Assembly (NCBI RefSeq): GCF_034440735.1
Contig: NZ_CP140098.1
Coordinates: 1,667,501 to 1,731,500, forward strand
Length of the DNA stretch: 64,000 nucleotides
Origin: Deinococcus sp. AB2017081
GTDB taxonomy: Bacteria > Deinococcota > Deinococci > Deinococcales > Deinococcaceae
Direction: 5' to 3'
Shown piece by piece: positions 55,453 through 64,000 of the stretch (positions within the stretch are counted from its first letter, which is position 1; each line of letters starts with the position of its first letter). The notes below the pieces were generated by a model that made no database searches, was not told the origin of the DNA, and was given only the letters and a program-made list of their open reading frames with translations. The position numbers and the translations under genes were made by a program.

Positions 55453-55555
55453 CGGTGTCAGACGAACTCCGACCCCATCCCGCAGCAATGCGGGTGGGGT
55501 ACGACCGGGCTCGCAGAGCTGCGCCGCAGAGGGAGAAGGAGTCCGTATCACACCG
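55453..55555. repeat. 103-bp intergenic element with imperfect 18-bp inverted ends
   Basis: CGGTGTCAGACGAACTCC (55453-55470) pairs with 55538-55555 at 15 of 18 positions. Inside are a CCCGCA/TGCGGG hairpin and the core CTCGCAGAGCTGCGCCGCAG that is also found inverted at 43348-43369. No coding frame. It occupies part of the gene-free stretch 55403-55754. Confidence 0.55.
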
Positions 55556-55678
55556 CTCGCCAGGTGTGGGAATGGATATGGCGTGCTGGTGCGGAAATTC
55601 GGGAGAGTTCCGCCTCTGGACTGTCGCAGTCGGGGAAGTGGCCATACCGATTCGCCCCGTCTGGCTGGGCATTGTTGC

Positions 55679-55717
55679 CCTGTCACGGCAGCCTGGGAAA
55701 GATCCATCTGTGACAGG
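55679..55717. terminator. CCTGTCAC/GTGACAGG inverted repeat after the acyl-CoA ligase gene
   Basis: 8-bp perfect arms 23 bases apart, 38 bases beyond the minus-strand stop at 55755. A weak terminator candidate. The rest of 55556-55754 shows no other feature. Confidence 0.3.
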
Positions 55718-55754
55718 TTCCCGCCTGCGCGGGCGCAAGTTGAACTCGTGGCCG

Positions 55755-57290
55755 TCAGCCGCCCGGCTGTGCCACTGCTCTTTCCCGGATCTGCCCGCGC
55801 AGCACATGCTTGAGCACCTTGCCGCTGGCGGTCTTGGGCAGCTCCGCGACGATCTGGACGCGGCGGGGCAGGGCGTAGTCGGGCAGGTGCGGCGCGATGA
55901 AGCTCAGGAGTTCGCGGCCCTGTACCTGGGCACCGGGGTGCAGCGTGACAAAGGCTGTGGGCGTGTCGCCGCCCTGGGCACGCGCGGCGACCACCACGGC
56001 CTCGTTCACGCTGGGGTGGCGGTGCAGGACGTCCTCGATCTGGGTGCTGCTGTAGGGGTGCCCGCCCAGGTTCAGCAGGTCGCCCTCGCGGTCGAGGATG
56101 TCGATGCGGCCGTCGGCGTGCGTGACGGCGAGGTCGCCGGTGTGCAGCCAGCCGTCCCGGATGACCCGCCTCGTGGCACGTGGGTTCTTGTAGTAGCCCT
56201 TCATGGTCTGGTTGCTGCGGATCACGACCTCGCCGGGGGTCTGGCCGTCCGGGGGCACCGGATCGCCGGTCTCGAGGACGACCCGCACCTGCCCGCCGAA
56301 GACCATGGGGTGGCCCTGGCGGGTGTGGGCGTGTGCCTGCGCCGGTTCCAGATCGGCCGGATCGGTGATGGTCAGCACCGCGCTGGTCTCGGTCAGACCG
56401 TAGCCGTGCACGACGTCGAAGCCCTGTTCCTGGAGGCTGCCGAGCAGCCGGGCCTGGGGCCGGGTGCCGGCCAGCAGCATCGTGACGCGCCGCGGCAGGT
56501 GCACCGGCGCGGCAGAGTCGACCAGGGGGGCGATCAGCGCCGGCGACGCGCACAGGTGGGTGGCCGGGCCGCTGGTCAGCGCGTGGCGAAGCTCGGCCGG
56601 ATCGGGCAGTGGCAGGTGCGTGGCCCCGGCGGCGCTCGCGGCCCACGCGCCGCCCCAGCCGTTGCTGTGCGACAGCGTCAGGGCGTGCAGGAACGCCGAG
56701 TGGGGGCGCAGGTTCAGGTGGTACAGCAGGTTCGCCAGATTCACGAAGGCGTTCCGGTGCGTGAGCATCACGCCCTTGGGATCGCTGGTGGTGCCACTGG
56801 TGTAGTTGATCGAGATGGGCCGATCCTCGTCCAGGGCGTCGGGCAGGGTCAGCGGGGCGGGCACGGCGCGGCTCAGGTGCCCGTCGAGGCTGCCGTCCCC
56901 GAGGATCAGGACGGGCACCCCCAGGGCGTCGAGCCGGCCCTGCACGCGCGGCAGATCCGTGTGGTGCACCAGCGCGACCGCAGGGTCGGCGTGGCCGGCC
57001 AGAAAGCGCAGCGAGTCGGTGCTGAATGCCGGATTCAGCGGCACGATGATGCCTCTGGCCAGGGGCACGGCATGGAAGGCGAGCAGGGCGTCGGCGGTAT
57101 TCGGGGCGATCAGCAGGACGTGCCCGCCGGCACGCAGACCGTACTGGCCCAGCACCGCGACCAGCCGGGCCGTGCGGTCTCCGAACTCGGCATAGGTCAC
57201 GGTGCGTGCACCGTCCAGCACGGCCGGGCGGTGGGCGTGCACCTGAAAGGCGCGCAGGACGGATTCAAGGGGGGTCAGAGGGGTCTTCAC
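55755..57290 (-). CDS. AMP-dependent acyl-CoA ligase
   Basis: 511 aa, ANL superfamily. P-loop INYTSGTTSDPKGVMLTHRN, A5-type motif VVHGYGLTETSAVL, A7/A8 GWLHTGDLAVTHADGRIDIL, hinge DREGDLLNLGG and the C-terminal catalytic Lys in LPKTASGKVLKH. It makes acyl-AMP and then acyl-CoA; chain length cannot be told. GTG at 57290 follows GAGGT by 9 bases; a GTG at 57308 is possible. Divergent from the Liv operon across two operator-like sites. Confidence 0.9.
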   Translation of the reverse strand: MKTPLTPLESVLRAFQVHAHRPAVLDGARTVTYAEFGDRTARLVAVLGQYGLRAGGHVLLIAPNTADALLAFHAVPLARGIIVPLNPAFSTDSLRFLAGHADPAVALVHHTDLPRVQGRLDALGVPVLILGDGSLDGHLSRAVPAPLTLPDALDEDRPISINYTSGTTSDPKGVMLTHRNAFVNLANLLYHLNLRPHSAFLHALTLSHSNGWGGAWAASAAGATHLPLPDPAELRHALTSGPATHLCASPALIAPLVDSAAPVHLPRRVTMLLAGTRPQARLLGSLQEQGFDVVHGYGLTETSAVLTITDPADLEPAQAHAHTRQGHPMVFGGQVRVVLETGDPVPPDGQTPGEVVIRSNQTMKGYYKNPRATRRVIRDGWLHTGDLAVTHADGRIDILDREGDLLNLGGHPYSSTQIEDVLHRHPSVNEAVVVAARAQGGDTPTAFVTLHPGAQVQGRELLSFIAPHLPDYALPRRVQIVAELPKTASGKVLKHVLRGQIRERAVAQPGG

Positions 57291-57364
57291 AGGAGGGTGA
57301 CCTCGCACCGCCGGACTCGGGTGGGGGTGGCGTCAGTGTGCGGAGTACAGTGGGCTGCCCACCT

Positions 57365-57425
57365 GATCTGTCTAGGCAGATCTGAATAAATCGGGCAATC
57401 GGCCAGACATATCTAGACAGATTCG
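57365..57425. promoter_or_regulatory. Two tandem operator-like sites between divergent acyl-CoA ligase and Liv operons
   Basis: Site 1: GATCTG-TCTAGG-CAGATC (57365-57382), a perfect 6-bp inverted repeat. Site 2: TCTAGACAGATT (57412-57423) repeats the right part with two changes. The starts of the common core are 41 bases apart, about four helical turns. A TetR-type repressor serving both directions is likely. The 224-base region holds CATAAT at 57450-57455 as a weak -10 candidate for the plus strand. Confidence 0.5.
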
Positions 57426-57532
57426 GCACTGCCGCTCCGGTGCAGCCCTCATAATCGGCCCACCGACAATTCCCATTCCGCTGCCCTGCACCGTCCGTGC
57501 CCGGCCCGCCCCCCACCATCTCCGGAGGTGAC

Positions 57533-58315
57533 ATGCCGCAACTGCACGTCGAGAACGTCACGCTGACCTTCGGCGGGCTGAACGCCCTGACCGACGTGTC
57601 GCTGACCATCCCTGCGGGCGAGATCGTGTCCATCATCGGCCCCAACGGCGCGGGCAAGACCAGCCTGCTCAACTGCATCAGCGGCTTCTACCACCCCACC
57701 CGTGGCCGCATCACCTACGGCGAGCACGACCTGTCCCGCGCCGCGCCGAACGTCGTGACCGGCTACGGCATCGCGCGGGCCTTCCAGAACCTCGAACTGT
57801 TCCGGGGCCTGAGCGTCGTGGAGAACCTGCTGCTCGCGCGGCACACCCACCTGCGCTACTCGCTGCTCGACTCGCTGCTGTTCCACGGCCGCGCCAGCCG
57901 CCAGGAGGCCGAGAACCGCGCGTATGTGGAGCGCGTCATCGACTTCATGGAACTCGAGCAGCACCGCACCCATCCGGTCGGCACGCTCGCCTACGGCATC
58001 CAGAAGCGCGTGGAGGTCGCCCGCGCCCTGACCCTGGCCCCCAGCCTGCTGCTGCTCGACGAGCCCATGGCGGGCATGAACGTCGAGGAGAAGGAGGACA
58101 TGGTGCGCTTCATCCTCGACATCCGCCGCGAGCAGGGGATCACGGTCGTCCTGATCGAGCACGATCTCGGGGTGGTCATGGACATCAGCGACCACGTGCA
58201 CGTGCTGGATTTCGGGCAGAAGATCGCCGGCGGCCGTCCCGAGGAGGTCAGTGCCGACCCGCGCGTGATCGAGGCCTATACCGGCGTGTCGGCACCGGTG
58301 GCGGTGGGCGCATGA
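57533..58315 (+). CDS. Liv-type ABC transporter ATPase (LivG-like)
   Basis: 260 aa. Walker A GPNGAGKTS, GIARAFQNLELFRGLSVVEN (LivG-specific RTFQN-type region), signature TLAYGIQKRVEVARALTLAP, where LSGGQ is replaced by LAYGIQ as is usual in LivG, Walker B LLLLDEPMAGMNVEEKEDM, and H-loop VLIEHDLGVVMDI. ATG at 57533 follows GGAGGTGAC. First gene of an operon that runs past the window end. Confidence 0.92.
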   Translation: MPQLHVENVTLTFGGLNALTDVSLTIPAGEIVSIIGPNGAGKTSLLNCISGFYHPTRGRITYGEHDLSRAAPNVVTGYGIARAFQNLELFRGLSVVENLLLARHTHLRYSLLDSLLFHGRASRQEAENRAYVERVIDFMELEQHRTHPVGTLAYGIQKRVEVARALTLAPSLLLLDEPMAGMNVEEKEDMVRFILDIRREQGITVVLIEHDLGVVMDISDHVHVLDFGQKIAGGRPEEVSADPRVIEAYTGVSAPVAVGA

Positions 58316-60279
58316 CGGCGGGTGGCCTGGGCGACGTGACCGCCCTGACCCTCCCGCAGCTGCTGGCCCGCCGTGCCGCCGTGACACCGGGAGCCGTGGC
58401 GCTGCGGCACAAGGAATACGGGATCTGGAACGAGACGACCTACGCCGCCGCGCTGGAGCGCACCCGCGAGGTCGCCGCCGGGCTGTTCGCGCTGGGCGTG
58501 CGCCGGGGCGACAAGGTCGCGATCATCGCGGACAACATCCCCGCGTGGGTGCAGATGGAACTGGGGGCACAGGCGCTGGGAGCGGTGTCGGTGGGGGTGT
58601 ACCAGACGGCCGTGGCCGCCGAGGTGCAGTACGTCGTGGACTACACCGACGCCGTGGTCGTGTTCGCCGAGGACGAGGAGCAGGTCGACAAGCTGCTGGA
58701 GCACCGCGCCGCGCTGGGGCGGGTTCGGAAGGTCATCTACGACGACCCGCGCGGCATGAGCCGGCACGCCGGCGACGACTGGTTCCTGAGTTTCGCGGAG
58801 CTGCGCCAGCTCGGCCAGCAGCAGCCCGGCGACCTCTTCGGCACCGAGGCCGCGCAGGGCCGCCCCGACGACGTGGCGCACTTCAGCCTGACCTCGGGCA
58901 CGACCGGGGCCCCCAAGGCGGCGATGCTCACGCACCGCAACCTGCTGTCCATGGGCCAGGCGCTCGGGCAGGTCGAGGGCTTCGGCCCCGGTGACGACTA
59001 CCTGAGCTTCCTGCCGCTGGCGTGGATCGGCGAGCAGATGATGACGGTGGCCGTGGCCCTCGCCAACGGCGTGACCGTGAACTTCCCGGAGAGCCCCGAG
59101 ACGGCCATGCACGATCTGGTCGAGGTCGGCCCGCACTTCATGTTCGCGCCGCCGCGCGTGTGGGAGGGCATCCAGAGTCAGGTGTACCTGCGGATGCAGG
59201 AGGCGTACCCCGTGAACCGCGCCCTCTACGCCCGGCTGCTGAAGTGGAGCACCGACGCCGCCGACGCCTCGCTGAGCGGCCGCAGGCTGGGTGCGCTGGC
59301 GGCCTTCAAACGCTGGGTCGCGTACTGGGGCCTGACCCGCCCGCTGCGCGACCAGCTGGGGTTCCTGCGCCTGAAACACGCCTATACCGGCGGCGCGGCC
59401 CTGGGGCCGGACGTGTTCCGCTTCTACCACGGGCTGGGCGTGAACCTGAAGCAGATCTACGGCCAGACGGAGAACATCGGGATCGCGTACGTGCACCGTG
59501 ACGGCGACGTGCGCTTCGACACGGTGGGCCAGCCCCTGCCGGGCGGCGAGTGCGTGATCAGCCCGGAGGGCGAGATCCTGTCGCGCAGCCCCGCCGTGTG
59601 CCAGGGCTACTACAAGAAGCCCGAGGCCACCGCCGAGACCCTGCGGGACGGCTGGCTGCACTCGGGCGACGCCGGCCGCCTGACCCCGGACGGGCACCTT
59701 CAGGTCATCGACCGCCTGAGCGACGTCATGAAAACCGCCCGTGGCGAGACCTTCAGCCCGCAGTACATCGAGAACCGCGTGAAGTTCAGCCCCTTCATCC
59801 GAGAGGCCGTGGCCTTCGGTGACGGGCAGGACGACGTGACTGCCCTGGTGAACGTCGATCCGCTGACGGTCGGCCAGTGGGCCGAGAAGCGCCAGATCGC
59901 GTACTCCACCTATATGGATCTCTCGGCCCGCCCCGAGGTGGCCGAACTGATCCGGGAGGAACTGCACGCCGCCAACGCCCGGCTGGAGGCGCATGAGCGC
60001 GTCACCCGCTACGCGCTGCTGTACAAGCTGCTCGACGCCGACGATGACGAGCTGACCCGCACCGGCAAGGTCAGACGCCGGGCCATCCGCGAGAAGTACG
60101 CGCCGATCGTGCACGCCCTGTACGACGGTTCGGACAGCGTGCGGGTGCAGGCCACCATCCGCTATCAGGACGGCCAGTCGCAGACCGTGGACACCGACAT
60201 GTCGATCCACCGCGTGAGCCCGCCAGCGGTGTCGGCCAGCCCGCGCAGTGTGGCCGCTGCCGTGGGGGTGAATGTATGA
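58312..60279 (+). CDS. Long-chain-type acyl-CoA ligase inside the Liv operon
   Basis: 655 aa, the larger FAA/FadD15 class. P-loop SLTSGTTGAPKAAMLTHRN, IYGQTENIG, GWLHSGDAGRLTPDGHLQVI, and DRLSDVMKTARGETFSPQYI. The TETS-type motif is QTEN, and the usual final Lys region is RTGKVRRRAIREKY. It charges fatty or aromatic acids with CoA. It overlaps the genes before and after it (ATGA, ATGA), so it is made together with the transporter: imported acids are probably activated on entry. Confidence 0.9.
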   Translation: MTAGGLGDVTALTLPQLLARRAAVTPGAVALRHKEYGIWNETTYAAALERTREVAAGLFALGVRRGDKVAIIADNIPAWVQMELGAQALGAVSVGVYQTAVAAEVQYVVDYTDAVVVFAEDEEQVDKLLEHRAALGRVRKVIYDDPRGMSRHAGDDWFLSFAELRQLGQQQPGDLFGTEAAQGRPDDVAHFSLTSGTTGAPKAAMLTHRNLLSMGQALGQVEGFGPGDDYLSFLPLAWIGEQMMTVAVALANGVTVNFPESPETAMHDLVEVGPHFMFAPPRVWEGIQSQVYLRMQEAYPVNRALYARLLKWSTDAADASLSGRRLGALAAFKRWVAYWGLTRPLRDQLGFLRLKHAYTGGAALGPDVFRFYHGLGVNLKQIYGQTENIGIAYVHRDGDVRFDTVGQPLPGGECVISPEGEILSRSPAVCQGYYKKPEATAETLRDGWLHSGDAGRLTPDGHLQVIDRLSDVMKTARGETFSPQYIENRVKFSPFIREAVAFGDGQDDVTALVNVDPLTVGQWAEKRQIAYSTYMDLSARPEVAELIREELHAANARLEAHERVTRYALLYKLLDADDDELTRTGKVRRRAIREKYAPIVHALYDGSDSVRVQATIRYQDGQSQTVDTDMSIHRVSPPAVSASPRSVAAAVGVNV

Positions 60280-61172
60280 GCCTGCTGCCGCAGCTGCTGC
60301 TCGCCGGCGTCGTGATCGGGTCGATCTACGCGCTGGCTGCCCTGGGCTTCGTGCTGATCTACAAGTCCAGCCGGGTGATCAACTTCGCGCACGGGCAGGT
60401 CATCGCCAGTGGGGCCTTCATCGCCTTCGCGCTGACGCAGGGCGGGCTGAACTTCTGGGTGGCCGGGCTGATCGCCATGGCCGCGACCTTCGTGCTCGGC
60501 ATGCTGATCGAGCGGGTCTTCCTGCGCCGGATGGTGGGCCAGCCGATCATCGCGGTCATCATGGTCACCATCGGGCTGGCGAGCGTCATCGACGGCATCC
60601 TGCATCTCACGCCGTACGGGGCCGGGTCGTTCTCGTTCACGACCCCGGCTGCTCTGACCGGCGCGGGTCTCGACCTGTTCGGCACGCCGCTGTCGCGCGT
60701 GCAGATCGTCGGGGTGCTGGCCTCGCTGGCGCTGCTGGGGGCGTTCACGTACTTCTTCAGCCGGAGCACGCTGGGAATCACCATGCGGGCCGTCGCGGAC
60801 GACCAGATGGCTGCCATGTCGGTCGGCACCAGCGTCGAGCGCGTGTTCGCCCTGGCGTGGGCCGCCGCCGGCCTGACCGCCGCCGCCGCCGGCGTGATCC
60901 TGGGCCTGATGAGCGGCCTGACCATCGGCAGCCTGACGGGCATCGGCCTGAAGGTCTTCCCGGTCGTGATCCTGGGCGGCCTGGACAGCGTGGCCGGGGC
61001 CATCGTCGGGGGGATGCTGATCGGCATCCTGGAAAACCTGGCAGCCGGCTACCTCGACGGCGTCGTACCGGGCGGCGGCACCCGCGAGGTCTTCCCGTTC
61101 ATCGTCCTGCTCGCCGTGCTGCTCGTCCGGCCCTACGGGCTGTTCGGGACGAAGGAGATCGAACGTGTGTAA
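60276..61172 (+). CDS. Liv-type ABC permease (LivH-like)
   Basis: 298 aa, about eight TM segments. LivH landmarks: GSIYALAALGFVLIYKSSRV, NFAHGQVIASGAFIAF, the LGITMRAVADDQMAAMSVGT region, and GGLDSVAGAIVGGMLIGILE. One half of the membrane channel, paired with the permease at 61299. Its start overlaps the ligase stop. A heptamer hairpin array separates it from the next gene. Confidence 0.93.
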   Translation: MSLLPQLLLAGVVIGSIYALAALGFVLIYKSSRVINFAHGQVIASGAFIAFALTQGGLNFWVAGLIAMAATFVLGMLIERVFLRRMVGQPIIAVIMVTIGLASVIDGILHLTPYGAGSFSFTTPAALTGAGLDLFGTPLSRVQIVGVLASLALLGAFTYFFSRSTLGITMRAVADDQMAAMSVGTSVERVFALAWAAAGLTAAAAGVILGLMSGLTIGSLTGIGLKVFPVVILGGLDSVAGAIVGGMLIGILENLAAGYLDGVVPGGGTREVFPFIVLLAVLLVRPYGLFGTKEIERV

Positions 61173-61176
61173 GGGT

Positions 61177-61278
61177 GCAGAGAGCAGAGGGCAGAGAGCC
61201 GAGAGCGAACAGCGCAGAACCAGGTGTGGGGAGCACGGCCGGACTGTGGCCATCTGCCATCTGCCGTCTGCCCTCTGC
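61177..61278 (+). repeat. Inverted arrays of a GCAGARR heptamer
   Basis: Left: about six tandem heptamers from 61177 (GCAGAGA, GCAGAGG, GCAGAGA, then decaying). Right: four complementary heptamers at 61251-61278 (CATCTGC, CATCTGC, CGTCTGC, CCTCTGC). They can fold into a large hairpin between two operon genes. Confidence 0.65.
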
Positions 61279-61298
61279 GCCTCACCGGAGGTGCGCTA

Positions 61299-62372
61299 GT
61301 GCCCGCATCCCGATTCACCCAGACGGGCAATTACCGCACGGGGTACCGGCAGGATCAGACGATCTTCGCGACCTACGCCGAGCAGGCCAGTCTGATCGCG
61401 CTGCTGCTGCTCCTGCTGCTGGTGCCGCAGCTGCTGCCCAAGACCGTGCTGCGCGACGTGAACATGATCATGATCTACGCGGTCGCGGTGATCGGCCTGA
61501 ACATCACGACCGGGTACACCGGCCTGATCAATATCGGGCAGGCGGCGTTCATGGGCGTGGGCGCGTATGCCACGGCGCTGGCGGCCACGCGCTGGAACCT
61601 GCCGTTCTTCCTGGCGATCCCGCTGGGCGGCGTGGCGGGGGCCGTGATCGGCACGGTCGTGGGCCTGCCCAGCCTGCGCCTGAAATACCTGTACCTGGCC
61701 GTGGCGACGCTGGCGTTCCAGATCATCTTCGAGTGGGGCGTGGGGCACTCGCCGCTGCTGGAGCAGGGCGGGGCGATCAGCCTGCCCACCGTGCAGGTCT
61801 TCGGCGTGCGCGACACCTTCCTGAACCACAATGCCTTCTGGTACTACCTGATCCTGCCGGTGCTGATCGTGCTGGCCCTGCTGTGGCGCAACGTGCTGCG
61901 CACCCGCCACGGCCGCGCCATGATCGCCGTGCGCGACAACGACCGCGCCGCCGCCGCCATGGGGATCAACCCCGGCCGCTCCAAGCTGACCGCGTTCATG
62001 CTCGGAAGCTTCTATGCCGGAATCGCCGGGGGCCTGTTCGCGTACTTCCAGAAGGCCGTCGTGATCGAGGATTACGGCCTGCACATCAGCGTGCAGCTGC
62101 TCGCCATGGCCATCGTCGGTGGGCTGGGCAGCATGCCGGGCTCGTTCCTGGGGCCGATGTTCATCGTGGCGCTCGACCGGATCATGGAGGCCCTGAGCCA
62201 GAAACTCGGCGGCGCGAACCTCTTCCCAGCGGGCGTGGATGTCGCCACCGCCCTGCGGCCCCTGTCCTTCGGCCTCGCCATCGTCCTGTTCCTGATGTAC
62301 GAGCCGCGTGGCCTGGCCAACTGGTGGCGGCTGGTGCGCCTGTACTTCAAGAAGTGGCCCTTCAAGTTCTAG
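61299..62372 (+). CDS. Liv-type ABC permease (LivM-like)
   Basis: 357 aa. About 30 extra residues at the N-terminus, then TM segments from VPQLLP, NMIMIYAVAVIGLNITTGYT with GLINIGQAAFMGVGAYATA, the LPSLRLKYLYLAVATLAF motif, and GRAMIAVRDNDRAAAAMGIN. Second membrane half. The GTG at 61299 follows GGAGGTGCGCTA; an in-frame ATG at 61224 lies in the repeat region and is less likely. Confidence 0.92.
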   Translation: MPASRFTQTGNYRTGYRQDQTIFATYAEQASLIALLLLLLLVPQLLPKTVLRDVNMIMIYAVAVIGLNITTGYTGLINIGQAAFMGVGAYATALAATRWNLPFFLAIPLGGVAGAVIGTVVGLPSLRLKYLYLAVATLAFQIIFEWGVGHSPLLEQGGAISLPTVQVFGVRDTFLNHNAFWYYLILPVLIVLALLWRNVLRTRHGRAMIAVRDNDRAAAAMGINPGRSKLTAFMLGSFYAGIAGGLFAYFQKAVVIEDYGLHISVQLLAMAIVGGLGSMPGSFLGPMFIVALDRIMEALSQKLGGANLFPAGVDVATALRPLSFGLAIVLFLMYEPRGLANWWRLVRLYFKKWPFKF

Positions 62373-62451
62373 AGCGGCGGGCTCTGAGGAACACCACCCC
62401 GCCTGCCCGTCCCTACGGCCCCTCGCCCACCGCCCCACCCGGAGGTTCCCC

Positions 62452-63636
62452 ATGAAGCCAGCCCTGATCCTGTCCGCCCTGCTGACCGTGTCCGTCGCCG
62501 CCGCCCAGAAGACCGTGACCATCGGCTGGTCCGGCGCGATCACCGGCCCCACCTCGGATGCCGGGTCGAACTACGGCGCGGGCGTGGAGGACTACTGCAA
62601 GTACGCGCAGGCGCAGAACATGGTGCCCGGCGTGAAGCTGAACTGCGTGGTGCGCGACGACCAGTACAACAACGCGAACACCCAGCGCAACTTCGAGGAC
62701 TACGTGGGCAACCAGCAGGCCGCCGCGTTCCTGGGCTACTCGACCGGCGGCACCCTGCAGCTCAAGAGCACCATCCAGGAAACCAGGACCCTTACCTTCC
62801 CCGGCAGCTACCACATCGGCAACATCGACCAGCCCAACGCGGACTACATCTTCCTGCCGATCAGTTCATATTCCGAGCAGCTGATCAGCCTGGTCGAGTG
62901 GGTGGCGAAGAAGGAGCGCGGCGCGAAGATCGCGCTGGTCGTGAACCCCAGCCCCTTCGGCCGCGCCCCCGTGGACGACGTGAAGAAGGCCGCGACCCGC
63001 CTGGGCGTGACCATCGTGGACGTGCAGGAGGTCGGCGGCAACAACCTCGACAACACCGCGCTGCTCAAGCGCTTCGAGTCGGCGGGGGTGAAGTACGTCA
63101 TCAACCAGAACACTGCCGGGCCGGTGGCGAACATCCTGAAGGACGCCAAGCGCCTGAACCTGCTGGGCCGGATGCAGTTCATGGGCGCTCATTACACCGG
63201 TGGGGAAGACCTGACGCGGCTGGCCGGCGACGCCGCGAACAACTTCATCTGGTCGACCTCGTACTACATGTACGACGAGGGCGACAAGCCCGGCATCCAG
63301 CTCGTGAAGAAGGTCGGTGCCCAGTACAGCCGCAAGCCCGACACGATCCGCAGCGTGCACTACACCAGCGGCATGCTGGCCGCCAGCATCGCCATCGAGG
63401 CGCTGCGCCGCGCCAAGGGCGACGGCAGCTCCGCCGCGATGCTCAGGGCCATCACGGCCATGACGGGCTCGCAGGCCTTCAATCCGGGCTTCACGGTCGG
63501 CCCCGTGACCTTCAGCGCCAAGGATCACGTCGGGGCCGAGACCCTGCGCCTCCTGCAGGCCGACGCGACCGGCAACTTCAAGGCGATCACCGGGCCGCAG
63601 CGCAGCGCGATGTTCAAGCTGGTGCACCCCAACTGA
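62452..63636 (+). CDS. Liv-type ABC substrate-binding protein
   Basis: 394 aa with a signal peptide (LILSALLTVSVAAAQ). Type I periplasmic-binding fold of the LivJ/LivK group: VTIGWSGAITGPTSDAGSNY, FLGYSTGGTLQLKSTIQE, LLKRFESAGVKYVINQNTAG, FMGAHYTGGEDLTRL and YTSGMLAASIAIEALRRAKG. The ligand may be a carboxylic acid rather than an amino acid, given the ligase in the operon (inference). GGAGGTTCCCC precedes the ATG. Confidence 0.92.
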   Translation: MKPALILSALLTVSVAAAQKTVTIGWSGAITGPTSDAGSNYGAGVEDYCKYAQAQNMVPGVKLNCVVRDDQYNNANTQRNFEDYVGNQQAAAFLGYSTGGTLQLKSTIQETRTLTFPGSYHIGNIDQPNADYIFLPISSYSEQLISLVEWVAKKERGAKIALVVNPSPFGRAPVDDVKKAATRLGVTIVDVQEVGGNNLDNTALLKRFESAGVKYVINQNTAGPVANILKDAKRLNLLGRMQFMGAHYTGGEDLTRLAGDAANNFIWSTSYYMYDEGDKPGIQLVKKVGAQYSRKPDTIRSVHYTSGMLAASIAIEALRRAKGDGSSAAMLRAITAMTGSQAFNPGFTVGPVTFSAKDHVGAETLRLLQADATGNFKAITGPQRSAMFKLVHPN

Positions 63637-63637
63637 A

Positions 63638-63693
63638 GCAGACGGCACACAGCAGAGGGCAGAGGGCTGAACGCCAGAGTGCCGGCCCTCTGC
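63638..63693 (+). repeat. GCAGARR heptamer array before the last gene
   Basis: About four heptamers from 63638 (GCAGACG, GCACACA, GCAGAGG, GCAGAGG), then CCTCTGC in reverse at 63687-63693. Same type as at 61177 and 29470. Confidence 0.6.
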
Positions 63694-63712
63694 GTCCCGG
63701 CAAGGAGAGGTC

Positions 63713-64000
63713 ATGACGGCACCGTCCACCCACACGTCCCCGCTTCACGCGCCGCCGGCCGCGCCGGGCGACCTGACTGTGAACAACGTCGAGGTCGTCT
63801 ACCACGACATCATTCAGGTATTGCGCGGCGTGTCGCTGACTGTCCAGGCCGGGCGCGTGACCTCGCTGCTGGGCACGAACGGCGCCGGCAAGACCACGAC
63901 GCTGCGGGCCATCTCGGGGCTGCTCAGGCCCGAGAACGGCCGCGTGCGCGAGGGCACCGTGAGGTTCGGCGGCCAGACCCTGAGTGCGCTGACCGGCACC
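63713..64000 (+). CDS. Liv-type ABC transporter ATPase (LivF-like), 5' part
   Basis: The first 96 codons are present. An about 20-residue Pro/Ala-rich start is followed by LTVNNVEVVYHDIIQVLRGV, the LivF-type strand, Walker A GTNGAGKTT and LRAISGLLRPENGRVREGT. AAGGAGAGGTC precedes the ATG. The signature and Walker B lie beyond the window. Second ATPase of the operon. Confidence 0.9.
   Translation, partial: MTAPSTHTSPLHAPPAAPGDLTVNNVEVVYHDIIQVLRGVSLTVQAGRVTSLLGTNGAGKTTTLRAISGLLRPENGRVREGTVRFGGQTLSALTGT

Overview
The window looks like chromosome of a Deinococcus species. The evidence is very high GC, short Deinococcus-style intergenic spaces, and protein families typical of the genus: FtsZ, FtsA and MurG of Deinococcus type, a bacilliredoxin-like protein (bacillithiol users), and siderophore ABC genes with an embedded sucrase/ferredoxin-like protein. 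In addition, about 17 genes have a TANNNT hexamer 5-8 bases before the start codon with no Shine-Dalgarno, the signature of leaderless mRNAs known in this genus. No tRNA, rRNA, CRISPR array, prophage or transposase was found.

Layout. 1-2 kb: 5' part of a BTAD/AAA transcriptional regulator, a small ORF and a secreted protein. 2-5.5 kb: acyl-CoA carboxylase carboxyltransferase, acyl-CoA dehydrogenase and an acetyltransferase, with a TetR-type operator over the promoter. 5.5-14.5 kb: mixed accessory genes (MerR regulator, esterase, GH16-like protein, DUF1152, secreted papain-like lipoprotein, PD-(D/E)xK-like protein, hydrolases). 14.5-19.4 kb: a 34-aa microprotein, Rel/SpoT and a PA2169-family helix bundle. 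19.5-22.3 kb: a three-gene signalling operon with a bL12-like/HAMP membrane protein. 22.5-29.5 kb: bacilliredoxin fusion, RlmI-like methyltransferase, mraY, acetyltransferase, rlmH, rsmI, pfkA.

29.5-36.2 kb is a division and cell-wall cluster on the minus strand, murG-murC-murB-ftsQ-ftsA, all joined by 4-base stop/start overlaps, then a terminator-like hairpin and ftsZ. 36.4-43.3 kb: an AIM24 protein and an iron-siderophore uptake operon (two binding proteins, two permeases, one ATPase, one ferredoxin-like protein) behind a palindromic operator. 43.7-53.8 kb: aminotransferase, two outer-membrane-like paralogs plus a broken third copy, a NarL-type two-component system, a methyltransferase, lepA, and an MFS transporter divergent from its probable XRE regulator. 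53.8-64 kb: MOSC protein, rnhB, an acyl-CoA ligase, and a divergent Liv-type ABC operon with a second acyl-CoA ligase inside it.

The most notable patterns are three copies of a GCAACG-N5-GCAACG direct repeat with 11-base period, one of them next to the BTAD regulator and two before secreted-protein genes (a possible regulon); the HAMP signalling operon without an output domain; intergenic inverted arrays of a GCAGARR heptamer; and duplicated gene ends around 5.6-7.0 kb.
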